Source: Lactarius indigo (Eukaryota > Basidiomycota > Agaricomycetes > Russulales > Russulaceae). Taken from it: a DNA stretch of 64,000 bases. The stretch's first letter is position 1; every line of letters begins with the position of its first letter. The DNA lies in contig JAFKAC010000041.1 of assembly GCA_025766275.1 (NCBI GenBank), positions 62,001 through 126,000 of the forward strand, written 5' to 3'. This document shows, piece by piece, positions 46,925-59,600 of the stretch. A program made the position numbers and the translations under genes. The notes under the pieces are model-generated. The model did no database searches. It saw nothing but the letters and a program-made list of their open reading frames with translations, and was not told the DNA's origin.

Positions 46925-49900
46925 CTAGATTGACTTCGAGCGTCTCCTCGCCTCGTATTCTGGCCGAGTTGTCGAGTTACTTCTTCCCTTAACGAATTGC
47001 TGGCCAAAAATCGAGCTTGTGCATCGCCGCATCTTGTACTCTACCGTGGGCAGCCGCTCCGATATCTGTTGCAATTGGTCTAATATCCCCATCGTGTGTT
47101 TCTTGAACCGATTGTCAGGCTGCGCATTCGCGATTTTAGAACATATTTCGCGCAGTTGAGATACCTCGTCCATGGGCAGGTCACCCCAGGCGAACGCGCC
47201 GCCTAGAATAAGATCTGGGCTGATGATATCGATGGTCTGTTGGATTATGTGGAGAATATCTACCGGCATTGGCGCCGCCGGCGAATACCATTCTGGCGTT
47301 GACGCTGGTATCTCCCCTGATGTGACCAAGGTTTCGATTTCGCCCGACATGAGGGAAACAATGTTCAAGAGTTTGATGACGGCAGAAGGGTTGGGCCAAC
47401 GTAAAAGTTCACTAGGCCAGGTGTCAAGGATAGACGATATGCAAGCCATGTCTGCGTCGTAGACGCCACTGCTGAAGGAAGTGCGGGAGTTGAAGTTGTC
47501 CACTAATTTGTTTACGATCAAAGCCCCAAAGCAGCGTCCTGTCACACGAGCATTGAGGTCCTGCGCGCTATGAATGCGCCGAAGGATCCTTGGACCGGCG
47601 AGAGTGATGCGGACGAAGGACGGTAAGGGCGCCTCGGCCCCAAGCTGATTGTATGCTCTTGCACAGTGCCACAGGTACTTCAGACACATGCGCGAATTAC
47701 TCTCGTGAATTATTGGAGAGTTGTAAGACAGCGTCTCTGATGAGTAATTTCAGACCGCAAAGACAAGATCAAAGGATAACTCTACACTGACCGTCAGTAC
47801 TAGTGCTCAGCTCAGCTTTCAAATCGGCCAGCAGTGTCGGAGAGAGGACGCTGAGCGTTCGTTGGATCATATCCAGCATATCCGACGGTGTGTCAGAGTC
47901 GGAGAACAACGCTTCGATCTCACTGAATAGGAGGGAAACCATGTTTGCGAGTTCGATGGCACCAGATCTGCCAAGCCAAAGCCTCGAGTCACTCTCTGTG
48001 CCAAGAATAGCTGATATGCGCCCCAGCGCCTTGTTGCTAATTTGGGCAATTGAGTCGGTGCGGGCTGCCAGATGGCTCACGACCAACGCTTCGACACAAC
48101 GTCCCATCACACGACAAGCTTCGTCCTTTTCGGTCCGAATATGGCGCATAATTTCCAGGCTTGCAAGATTGAGGAATTCTGGTGCTAACGGCCGAGAATC
48201 ACCAAGCTGTTGGAGCTCTTTTCCCAGATACCACAAGCCCTGGAGACACGCCTCCAGACTACTCGCGCGTACTTCTTCCGGGAGAGGCAAAGTCTTTAGT
48301 GTGCACGTCTTGAGGAGGTCGCGGAGGAGGGATACGACAATGGATTTGATCGAGGTACTATCAGGAATGTTCATCAGAGCGTCTGCCTGATCTAGATGCA
48401 GCTCGACCTTGAATTCAGCTGGAAGGGCCTGAGCGAGGGAACCGATTGTCTGTCCGACTACATGTTGCACATCCGACGGGACCGCATTAATGACGAGGGA
48501 GCTGAGCTCGTTGGATGCGAGGGAAACCACGTTCACAAGTTGAACAATGCTAGACTTGGAATGCTGTTGGATCGCCTTACGTTTGTCGGGACCAAAAATA
48601 GCTGATAGGGAAGCAAGCTCGCGGTCCCCAAATGTGTCGAACTTAGCCGCAAGTCTGTTTACGACCAATGATACGAAACAGCGCCCTATCACACGAGCAA
48701 TAGGATCCTCTTCAGTATGAAGGCGGCGTGCAATTGTTGGCGTGATGAAGTGGATGGGGAGAAGGTCCATTGCCGGCAACGGCCCAGGAGCATGAAGACG
48801 ATGACACGCTATTTCGTGATACCACAGACTCTTCAGACATGTTATGCGTACTTCGTTTGTGAGAGGTGGTGCCCCCCAAGGGGTCACTGTTGTGCACATC
48901 CTGAGGAGGTCATTGAGCCAGTTTTGAAGGATGGCCCCAAACTTGTTACCGTACTTGCCAACCCGACTGGGTACCTGATCTGGCCATGGTTTGGTGTTCA
49001 TTCCGGCCGGAAGGGTGTGACACAGGATGCTAAATGTCTGTTCGACAACATCCCACACATCCAACTTCTCTCTGTCACCGGCCCTGGGGGTGGGGAACAT
49101 GGGGGTGTTGGCGGAACCAGGGGTGGGATAATAGGGCGGCATGTTAGTGCCAGGAATGGGGTTGTAGGGGGACATATTGGTGACAGGAATGGGGTTGTAG
49201 GGGGACACGGTAGTGCCAGGGACGGGGTTGTAGGGAGACACATTGGTACCAGGGACAGGGTAATAAGGGGGCATGTCGGTGCCAGGGACGGGGTAATAAG
49301 GGGTCGTATTGGCTCCAGGAATGTTGTAGGGGGTCGTGTTGTGTCCAAGGAGGAAGTGCTTGTAGGGGGACGTGTTGGTGCCAGGGACAGGATAATTGTC
49401 CGCGCCAGGGACGGGGTTGTAAGGGGACGTGTAGGTGCCAGGGATTTGGTAATATTGGGTCATGTTAGTACCAGGGATGTGGTAATAAGGGGTTGTGTTG
49501 GTTCCATGGATGGGGCCGTAGGGGGACATGTTGGTTCCAGGAATGGGGTCGTAGGGGGACATGTCGGTGCCAGGGATGAGGTTGTAGGGGAACGTTGCAG
49601 GGGGATGGGTGGGTAAGGCGGCGAATGGGAACATAGGGGTGTCCATGGACCCAATTTCGCTGAGAACAAGGAAAAACAGGCCCATATGTTCGACGGCGCC
49701 GGGAAGCCTAAGCCAAATCTTCACGTCATGCTTCTCGGCACCAAGGATACCGGAGAGGCACGCCAGCTCCTGATCACCAACACGAACGGTGCCCGAGTTG
49801 ATGTCGGCTGCAAGTTTAGTCACGACTAACGCCTCGAAACAATATCCTATCACACGAGAAGTCCGATCTCCTTCCTGCTGAATGCGGCGCGTGTTCTCTG

Positions 49901-52100
49901 GCGTGGCAATGACATGGAGGAAATAGGGCGGCAATTGCTTGGAAGCGCCAAGCTGATGGTACGCTTTTGCATAATACCACAGGCTCTTCAGGCACACCCG
50001 CAGACAGGCCACGCGCACTTCGTCTGTGAGAGTTGAGGGACTTGATATGCACGTTCGAAGGAGGTTGCGGAGGCGAGATGCGATGATGCGATCAAATTTG
50101 CCACCCATGATGTACGTTTGTGTGTTTGACCAATTAAACGGTAGTTCGATGGCCTCTTCAGCAGGGAGGGTCTGAGATACGATATCGAGCGTCTGTTGGA
50201 CCAAATCGAGTACACCCGTCGTCACTGTGTCCGCGACCAAGAAGGAAACGTTATCTAACGCGAGGGATACCATGCTTGCGAGCTGGACAACGCCTGGCTG
50301 CGTAATACAAAGCCTCACGTCCTGGCTTTCTGTCCCAAGGATAGTGGATAGGCACTCTAGCTGCTCGTCGTCGATTTGAATGTCCGAGTCTGTACTTGAT
50401 TTAACGTCAGCCGCCAGCTTCGTTACGACCAATGCACCAAAACAAAGTCCCATCATATGAATAACAGGGTCTCGTTCGGTCTGAATGCGACGAATGATCT
50501 CTGGACTGGCAAGGGTGCGGGGAAAGTAGGATGGCAATGGCTCAGAAGCACCAAACTGATTGAACGCTCTTCCGAAGTAGCACAGGCACCTTAGACACAC
50601 CCGCAGACGGCGCTTGCGCTCTTCTTCGTTGAGAGGTGACGCCCCTGGTACACAAGTCTTGAGGAGGTCGTAGAGGCGGGATCCGAGGATGGCATCGGTC
50701 GGCGACTTTTCAGACATGAGGGGAAGGATTGCCAAGGTAGCATCTGGAACTGTGCGGGAGTCGAAGAATCCTGGCACGCCTGCCGCAAATGTTTCGAATT
50801 CCTTGTCCTCGTCGAGAGCTGTAAGAGTCCATTCGAGTGCACTTGCGACTACCGTGGATGGGGCGTCTTTGGCATTACGCTCGATACTCTTCCGTAGACC
50901 TTCGGAGAGCCACCGTCGATGTACCTTTACTTGATTTTTGAGCGCCTCTCTCCACCTTTCAACACCCGGCGCCGTTACGTGTTGGTTGACTCGACTCCAT
51001 AATTTCAAAAGGGAATTATGAAATAGGCTCTCGATTCCAAGGGCGGCCTTTAAGACAACGACCACGAAAAACTGGGATAACCGCCACGTGGGTCCAGAGA
51101 GGGGTGTTGCGTAAGGGCAATTGAGGTACAAGTTTGGTAAAATCGTCAAAACTGTGTATGCCAGAGCAAATGCCACGACCCAGCCGAGAGTGAAGTATGA
51201 AACTGTCTTGTCGATGGGGAAAAGGAAGTCGATGAGACCTGCGAAGAAGAGGAAGACAGATATGTGGAGGATCGTCGGCATCGTCGCGACCGCTCGAGCC
51301 ATTCCGAATTTGCTAATCCCATCGAATACGTATGCTCGCATACGCGCACGCCTGTGAGGTGCACCGTGGTGCTGAGCAAGTTCCTGATACCGTCGGGCCC
51401 ATTGCTGCATCAATGTTGCGGAGAGCGCGCAAGTCAAGCTGAGGACCAAACTGAGGAACCACAACACGTTGACCCTGACTGCGGACGTTGTTGGTTTGAA
51501 TGGCTGACTGTTCTTCGCTACAACGTCTGCGAGAGGAGTTCCATTGGATATGTTGACTAGTTGACCAGATATTTGAGTGAGGAGTGCATTGGTCGTATCG
51601 CTAGGGTTGGGAGATAACAGCTTGTAACTCTCAATAATGAAGGCGGCGACGGTGGCGGAGAATAGACCGGTCTTCAACACGTATCTCAGTGATGGATATG
51701 CACGAGGTGGAGTAGGGCTCACAAAGACGAGGATCCCCTCTGTGTCCCCTTTCCAACTCTCGGTTACATCCTTATCTTGCTTTTCGGCCTCAGTGAGGTA
51801 CATGGACCACAGCCCGTCGGAAGAGTCTCCGTACTTCTCGCCTGGTACACGAATGAGAATACAAGTCATGAAATATCGAATGAACATACCCTGCAGAGGG
51901 TCTATATTACCTGGAATTTGCGAGGGAGGAACGTCCCCATGAGGATGGTCATCTGTGGGGTTCGTTGTCTGAGGATTTATGGTGGGTGTAGTAGGCTGAG
52001 CAGCTGCGATGACTGCAGGCTGAGGACTTTGAGGATTTGCGGGAGTACTTGCAGGACGATGCTCAGTAGCACCATGGATCTGTGCCTCGATATCGGCCAT
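46925..52100 (-). CDS. Giant DUF6535 membrane protein, module copy 2 (1673 aa)
   Basis: Four exons: 52100-51890, 51841-51723, 51671-47792 and 47736-46925 (5022 bp, continuous frame). The introns are 48, 51 and 55 bp; the first two are multiples of three and hold no stop, so an unspliced reading also stays open. Splicing gives DPLQ-GEKYGD and GILVF-TGLFSATVAAF. Architecture follows the paralogue at 27186-34738: hydrophobic segments near residues 111-130, 175-200 and 235-290, then about five repeated units of roughly 200 residues, the last after intron 3 (CLKYLWHCARAYNQLGAEA). A Pro-Gly tandem repeat of 11-residue units (TNMSPYNPIPG type, about 13 copies) lies at about residues 800-965. No disabling change was seen. 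Function unknown. Confidence 0.85.
49100..49610 (-). repeat. 33 bp coding minisatellite in DUF6535 copy 2
   Basis: About 13 units of roughly 33 bp encode 11-residue repeats ending in P-x-P-G. Irregular units (10 or 12 residues, and one 8-residue unit) break the array. The matching place in copy 1 (about 29440-29640) has a different unit, about 12 residues of TFVTPFVTPTPG type. Confidence 0.8.
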
Positions 52101-52387
52101 TTCTGAGTTTTAAAGAATGTAGCGAGGAGTATTGGAGGAGAGCTACAAAAGACCACCCAAGTCGACCAATCCGAGTCAGGTCAGATCTGTCTTTGGATCT
52201 GTCATTCGGTGATAGTGTAAGCAATATTGCCCTGGCGCTGCCAGAGTGCAAGACTCAGTCTATATTTGCCCGTGTCACATCTTATTCGATATGCATAGGA
52301 GTATGAGGGCCACATGGTGGAACATCGCAGGAGTCTTCGAAATGTGCGGGTGTTCACAGTTGCGATTCAACATATTCAACACTCGAC
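52101..52387. other. Upstream region of DUF6535 copy 2, conserved with copy 1
   Basis: Alignable by eye with 34739-34990 upstream of copy 1: the shared stretch starts near the ATG (AGTTT-AAAGAATA) and includes GCATAGGAGTATGAG. Probably holds the promoter. No TATA box is obvious. Confidence 0.5.
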
Positions 52388-54093
52388 AGAGATGGCTGTG
52401 AGTGCTATCGCCCGTGAATCGGATCGTTGTATGTTATGCTTTTCAATCTGCACCCGTTTCCCTGCTCTCATACATATTCCGAGCCATGGCTAAGTGAGTG
52501 GCGAAAACGACGCAACTGGGTGGATGGGTGACTCCGTTGCAAGCTCCGTTGTCAAGAGCCCGAGCGCATATGCCAACGATTCCTTCGGCCCGGGCATACG
52601 GACGATCTAGACCGGATACCACGTTCGCTCTATGAGGTGCCGGCTGCGCTTACAGTAGGACGCATCCTCCAGTCACTTGCGACCCCTCAAAAATCTTCAT
52701 TCGAACGAGTAGTTACGAGTCTACGAACGATCGTCGTGTAAGGACTACGTCCTGGCTAGGCTGAGGCTCGCAACGATGGATACATGACCGTTAGCTACTT
52801 AATTACTAAGATACTATACACGCGTGCGAAAACGAACATCCAATATGTGCCTCTAACTTACTTCCGCTCTAACGATCTCCGTCTCCGTCTGCATCCGTCT
52901 ACCGCGACGTTCCCGTTCCCTTTATCTTCTCTGTTTTCTTTGTCTACGCCTTTCCCTTGGGTTGATGTGTTCATCTTGATACTCTCATAACTATCTACAC
53001 TCTTCAACAAAACACGACCTCTGTTCGCGCCGATGGTACAAATCCGACGCAAAGACTAGGCAGAAGTTACACACCGCTGTCCCCACTTTCAGTCCCGAAT
53101 ATTGGGACCTTCGAACCGTCTACATCGTACGTCGTGTCTCACCCCACGCCTCAACCCATGATTTGACGACTTCGAACCGGAGAACACCCATCGTGCCGCT
53201 CCACGGTTGGAATATGTGAACTATTACGCTTTCCTGAACTCGTCCAGCGTCGTCCAGCATCGTTTTCCCCATACACCACCAAGACCCCCCAGACGTCCTT
53301 CCCAGATGAAAGGCTTTGCACCCGTCACGCTCAACAAGTCCGACGCCGCCTCGCACCGCCTTCCCCGCTTCCCCTACGACCGGGACAGCGTGCAGACGCT
53401 TACCAACAACGATGACGACAGCCCTTCCGTCGAGGAATCGGAGGCGCAAGGCAGACCCCCGTACGCTGACCAACGAGCGTTGGGATACTCTGAGTACCGC
53501 GAGAACCTCTCGCGCCGCATCACCACCGCAACCTCCACCGAACCCGCCTCTCCCAACCAAAACGCGCACGGTCCTCCCGACGAGCCGGAGCGTGCGCCCG
53601 CCGCGGTCGTCCGAGCCCGGCTGCGTGCTCTTCGCGCGACACGTGTCCCGATATGAACAAAGCCGCGCTGCGCCTCGCGCTTGACTATGTCGACTATAGC
53701 AAGGGCCTCGACTGCGTGCGTCCTTCCTTTTCTTTTCTCTCGTCGAAGATTTTTGACTTCTGCTGGGCAGTGTTATTCGCGCTTAAAGACGCGCGAAGAC
53801 ACACAGGCGTTGTTGGAGGCCGTGCGCTCTGGGCGTGGCACGAGGGTGCAGGAACCGGAGCTGTAGCTGTTGGAGGGACGGCGAGAGGAGATGTATTGGG
53901 AGAACGTGTTAGAAAACGTGCGCACTCTGGCGGTGCAACGCGTACGTGCGCACGTGCACCAGACGAGGAGGGGGAGAGAGAGATGTGTCTGGTGCAGGAC
54001 AGAGCGCGAATGGGGGCTCCGACGAAGATACACTAGGTACTGTTGGTGCGAGACATGCCGGTGGGACCAGGCGCAAACGTCGGCGATGAGTAG
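52388..54093 (+). pseudogene. LARP7-like pseudogene, module copy 3
   Basis: Begins with the end of exon 1 (CAGAGATGGCTGTGAGTG) and continues with exon 2 sequence to about 52600. An unrelated or diverged stretch follows at about 52610-53030. Exon 2 sequence resumes at about 53040 (CCGACGCAAAGACTAGGCAG, where a stop replaces tryptophan), then exons 3 and 4. The first La-motif exon is absent. Frameshifts and deletions are many, for example in the second RRM region around 53600-53700. The end matches the basic tail of the intact copy at 26453. Confidence 0.78.
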
Positions 54094-54586
54094 CTTGACT
54101 CGGTCTGTTTCTGAGTTCCGCTACGAATAGACGCAGTGACTGCACTCCCTCTTAACCGGCTTAACACTGGCTTAACCTTTCGGGATACGGGCCCCTCAGT
54201 CCGCGTCATGGTCCGCAACCGACAATTGAGTGTTGGGCTTTCCTAGTCCCGCAGCTACTAATCTACACCATGAACACGTAGGCAACTTCATGCCCACCAT
54301 CCACTGGCATGCGTGAATGACAAAGAAATTGCCCGAATCAATGCTATATTATTACGGATAGAATTCCTTCGGGAAATGAACAATTTTTGAGAAGCGGGTT
54401 ATGAAAAAAAAAAAATAGCTACGCAGCATATTTGTGGCGAATTGTCGGTTGTCTGCCCTCGGGCCCACAGAAATCGACAAAAAAAATTGAAGCGCGTACC
54501 ACATGACACTACAAAAACCCAAATCACCAAGACGGCATAAAGTCCCTCAGGCTATATCCAGTGACTTTGTAGTATACAACAGACTT
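54094..54586. other. Convergent intergenic region of module copy 3
   Basis: Diverged counterpart of 26454-27185 and 46290-46924 (for example TAGCTACGCAGCATATTTG near 54420). No gene recognised. Confidence 0.55.
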
Positions 54587-56245
54587 CTAGATGGACGTCG
54601 AGCGCTTCCTTCTCACCTCGTGTTCTGGCTGAGTTGTCAAGTTGCTTCGTCCCTTAACAAATTGCTGGCCAAAAATCGAGCTTGTGCATCGTCGCATCTT
54701 GCGCTCTACCCTAGGCAGTTGTTTCGATATCTGTTGCAGTTGGTCTAATACACCCATCGTTTGGTCCCTGAACCGATTTTCGCGCTGCGCATTCGCGATT
54801 TTCGAACATATTTTGCGGAGCAGCGATACCTGGTCCATAGGCAGGTCCCCATGGGTAAACACACCACCTAGGATAAGATCTCGGCTGATGATATTGATAG
54901 TCTGCTGGATTATATTCAGCATATCCACCGGCGTTCGCAACACCGACATTGACACTGGCGGCGTTGGCCCCGATGTGAGTACGGTTTCTATTTCGCCCGA
55001 CATGAGGGAAACGACGTTCAGGAGTTTGATGACGGCAGAAGGGTTGGGCCAACGCAAAATTTCACCTGGCCTGGTGTCAAGAATTGACGATATGCACGCC
55101 AGTTCTGCATCGTAGACACCGCTGCTGAAGGAAGCACGTGACTGGAAGTCGTCCACCAATTTATTTACGATCAAAGCCCCAAAGCAGGGTCCTGCCACAC
55201 GAGCATTTATGTCCCATGTGGTACGATAGCCCCGAGTGATTTCCGGATTGGCGAGAGCGATGCGCACAGAGGACGGTAAGGGCACCGAGGTTCCAAGCCG
55301 ATTGTATGCTCTTGCACAGTGCCACAGGTACTTCATAAACTTGCGCGAACGACTATCCAGCGAGTCGTAGCCCGAAGACTCGGGGATGTAAGACGGCGTT
55401 TCTGATAAGCAACTTCAGATCACAGAGACAAGATCAAAGGATAGCTTCACACTGACCGTCAATAGGATTCATCAACTCTGCGTCTAATTCGGCCAGCAGT
55501 GTCGGAGAGAGGGCTTTCAATACCCCTGGGATCACATACAGCACATCTAAAGGTGCTGTGTTGGAGAACAAGCAGTCGACCTCGCTGAGTAATAGGGTAA
55601 TCATGTTTGCGAGTTCGACCGCGCCAGGACGGCCAAGCCAAAGCCTCAAGTCGCGGCTTTCTGCGTCGAGGATGGTTGATAAGTGCCCTAGCGTCTCGTC
55701 GCCAATTTAAACAGTGGAGTCGGTGCGAGCCACAAGGTTGCCTACGACCAACGCTTCGGCAAAACGTCCGATCACGCGGCAAGCTCCGTCCTTTTCAGTC
55801 CGAGTGTGGCGGATAATTTCCGGACTTGCAAGGTCGAGTAATTCTGGCGCCAATGGACGAGAATCATCAAGGAACATCCCGCCCGAACACGCCAGGCCAT
55901 AGAGACACATTTGCAGACAGCTCGTGCGTACTTCTTCTAGGAGAGGCAAGGTACTTAATGTGCATGTCTTGAGGAGGTCGCGGAAAAGGGATACGACGAT
56001 GGATTTGATCGAGGTACTATCGGGCGTGTTCATCAGAGCGTCTGCCTGATCTAGATGCAGCTCGACCTTGAATTCGGCCGGAAGGGCATGAGCGAGGGTG
56101 CCAATTGTCTGTCCGACTATAAGTTGTACGTCCGACGGTACCACCTCGGTGATAAAGGAGTCGACCTCGGCGGATACGAGGGAAACCATGTTCGCAAAGC
56201 GAATGATACCAGGCGTGAAATGCGGTTTGACCGCCTTAAGTTTTC
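54587..56245 (-). pseudogene. DUF6535 pseudogene, module copy 3, 5' part missing
   Basis: Corresponds to the last exon (about 54587-55385) and the 3' part of the long exon (about 55440-56245) of the intact paralogues. The intron between them still reads GTCAGT...TTATCAG. A TAA at 55707-55709 interrupts the frame where both paralogues have CAA (TVQISDEAL-type sequence). Everything upstream, including the DUF6535 membrane domain, the variable repeat and three repeated units, is missing. Similarity stops near 56245, about 25 bp before the probable end of a Copia LTR. Confidence 0.8.
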
Positions 56246-56269
56246 TTACGAGGTATGGACGCTCGGAAT

Positions 56270-56648
56270 GAATAGATAGTAAGTAAAGTGATGTAAATCT
56301 GTGTGCGCGCGGACAGTGTCTGCACGAGAAGACAATAAACTCAGCGTTTGCACGCACTAACAGGGCAAAAGCTGAGGTACTACTGAGAGGAAGTAGGGAC
56401 TTATATAACTGTAGAAACTATAAACTGTATAGCTGGAAGTTTTATGCTCTGCTTCCGCAGAGCGACGGTATAGTGAATCCGTGGCCGAGTACGACCGGGA
56501 GAGGATCTGGGACATACGGTCCAGCATCCGAATGCAAGAAAATAACAAGCCGAGGCAGTAAATCAAAGGGACTTGCGCGGGTTTGCACACAGTCCATACG
56601 GGTACGAAGGAAACAATCGATAAGATAATATTAGAACTCACTTCAACA
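56270..56648 (-). repeat. Probable 3' LTR of Copia-2
   Basis: On the minus strand it starts TGTTGAAGTGAG right after the polypurine tract. It contains a TATA-like GTTATATAAG (about 56392-56401), and a plausible end is ATCTATTCA near 56270. With no second copy, the far boundary is a guess. Confidence 0.55.
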
Positions 56649-56655
56649 CTCCCCC

Positions 56656-59600
56656 TCAAACCGTGCGAAGTCCGAGACACTCGGCGAAGTGCTTGACTTT
56701 GGGTGAGGGGAGCGCTTTGGTCAGCGCGTCGGCCACCATGTCTGCCGTGGGGCAGTACACGAGGCGTAAAGCGCCGTTTTCAACCACCCAGCGGATAAAA
56801 TGATAGCGCACATCGATGTGTTTGGTGCGCGGGTGGAACTGATGATCTTTCGTCAGTGCGATCGCGGATTGATTGTCCGAGAACAAAGTGGTCGCATTTG
56901 TGATGGGCTTGAAGACCTCGGACAGCAGGTTTCGGAGCCATAAGGCCTCCTTCATGCCGTGCGTCGCGGCGACGTACTCGCTCTCGGTGGTAGAGAGTGA
57001 TATGATCTCCTGCTTCTTCGAAGACCAGGAGACCGCGCCGCCGTCGATGAGGAAGGCGTATCCAGTGATCACGCGGCGGTCCTCCGTCATGCTGCCGTCT
57101 GCGTCTGCGTACCCAACCAGGGTGCGACGCGCCTCGCCATACGTGAGCCACAGATTGTGCGTCCCCGCCAAATAGCGGAAGATGCGTTTTACCGCGGTCC
57201 AGTGTGCCATTCCGGGGTTAGCTGAGAATCGAGCGACAGTGGCGACCGCGAACGCGATGTCGGGACGAGTAGCGAGCGCTGCCCAGTTGAGCGCGCCGAC
57301 AGCCTCGCGGTAGGGCACGTCGCGCATGACCGCGAACTCAGCCGCATCCGCCGGGGCTTGCTCCAAAGTGAGCCGGACTTGAGTATCGAATGGGGTGGAG
57401 ACGGTCTTCGCATTGTCGAAGCCGAAGCGACGCAAGATGGAGTCGATATAGGACCACTGCGACAGGTGCACAGTGCCCCCGGCGCGGTCCCTCTTCACCT
57501 CAATTCTGAGCATCCAGTGAAGCTCGCCGAGGTCCGTGACCTCAACGTGCTTATGGAGCCCAGCCTTGAGGGCATCGACTGCCGCGGCACTACTTGCCGC
57601 AATGGTGCAGTCATCGACGTGAACTGCGATGACGATGATCGCACGGGGACTTTTGATATGCTTGTAGAATACGGCTTGGTCGACTTTGCACTGCTGGAAC
57701 CCGAGGCTGCTGAGAATCTGAGTGAATTTCTGATACCAGCGGCGGCCGGCTTGCTTGAGGCCGTACAGGGACTTTCGCAGGCGCAGAACGCGGCCGGATG
57801 TATCCTCGCGGTAGCCCGGGGGGTGACGCATGTACAGTACTTCGTCTGGCATCAGTTCGCCGTTGAGGTACGCACCCTTGATGTCCATCTGGTGCAACTC
57901 CAGTCCGAGGTGATTGGCCATCGCAATGACCGTGCGCGACGATGCGAGTTGAGCAACCGGCGCGTAGGTGTCGAAGTAGTCGACGCCCTCGACTTGGCTG
58001 AAGCCCTGCGCCATGAGGCGCGCCTTGTACCGCACCACTTTGCCAGAAGCGTCCTTCTTCGCCTTGAAGACCCATTTCGACCCGATAACGTTGGCTCCAG
58101 GAGGTGCGTGTTCAAGGGTCCAGGTGCCGGCAGCGTGGAGAGTGGCAAGCTCCTCACGGATGGCCTGCTCCCAGAGCGGCCAGTCGGGCCGGCGTTTCGC
58201 CTCAGCAAGATTGCGGGGTTCCAGTGCTTCGGAATCAGCCGTTTCAGCCACCAGAGCCATTTCGACTCCGACCCAATTTTCGCGTAGAGTCGGCAGGCCA
58301 CCTTCAACTGACCACACCATATCGATGGACTCCCCATCATCTTCTGCGAAACTCCCAGGGATGGAAATCCCTCTAGGTATGACAGGGTCCGATCGACGTG
58401 TGGAGGCGACGCCGACGCCTGCTTGGAGCTCTCGCACGATGCGGGACGGTTTGCGGAGGCGGGTAGTACGCTCTGGCTCTGGCTCTGGCTCTGGCTCAGG
58501 CAACATGGACTCAACTTCTGACAGTGATGACAGCGACGATAACGACGACTGCCGGGACGGGTGTGTAGGAGCTGGAGCTGGCTGGGGAGGCGCTGAAGGT
58601 GACGGCGGCAGAGGCGACAGCAATGGTATAGACGCGGCGCGCGGCTCGGACGAATTTTTGGAGATGGGTACGTCCATTTTCTCCCCCTTGAGCCGCTCGG
58701 CCGCAGCGAAGTATATGTTGCGCTCGACACCTACTGACCTATTTGAGGGCCAGTATACCCGATGGCCGCGTGACTCGGTATCGAAGCCGATCCATCGCCC
58801 TTCGCGGGCTCTTGGGTCCAGCTTGGAGCCGTTCGGGTCGTGCACCCAAACAGGGTCCCCGAAGCGTTTCAGCCCAGACAAGTCAGGAGGCGAGCCGTAC
58901 AGCGCCTGCCAAGGAGTACCACCGCCCAGTGCCCGCGTTGAAGTGCGGTTCTTCAGCCAGGTGGAGTGACGGAGGGCCTCCCCCCACAAGCTCTGGGGAA
59001 GACCGGCGGTGTGCAAGAGGGCCCGTACCTTCTCGACCAGGGTGCGGTTAAGGCGCTCGGCGACGCCGTTAAGCTGGGGGGAATCATGGACGGTGAGTCT
59101 GCGCGCTGTACCAGCGTCCGCGAGATGCTTGCTGAACGCGTCGCTCAGGTACTCGCCGCCGCGGTCTGATCGCAAGACCTTGATCGCGGCACAGTGGTCC
59201 TGGGTTCGCGCCCACGCCTCGAACTGGCAATAGTTCGCGAAGGTGGCACTCTTCTTGGCGAGGAGATAGGTGACGGTGTAACAGGTCGCGTCGTCGGTGA
59301 AGGTGATGAAGTACCGCCGTCCACTCCGGGTTGCTACAGGGGCGGGGCCCCACACATCGGTGTGTATTTCGTCACCGAAGTTCGTGGCTTGGGGACTGAC
59401 GCGCATCTTAGGGATGGGCTGGCGAGTGGCGCGCGCGTAGAGGCAGGCATCGCAGTGCTCCTCGCGCGAATTCGGGTTGAGCGCGATGCCGGTGATGAGC
59501 CGGTCCTCGACGAGTTTGCGAGCGCTAGCGGGTGCGATATGCCCCATGCGTCGGTGAAGTTCCATGACGCTTACGACCTCCACAGCGTATCCGCCCTCGC

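Noticed and set aside
48717..49616. Plus-strand open frame of 299 codons
   Set aside because: Same situation on DUF6535 copy 2: antisense to a coding minisatellite, open because the repeat unit is a multiple of three.
57358..58969. Two overlapping plus-strand frames of about 310 codons
   Set aside because: Antisense to the intact Copia-2 polyprotein; no domain.
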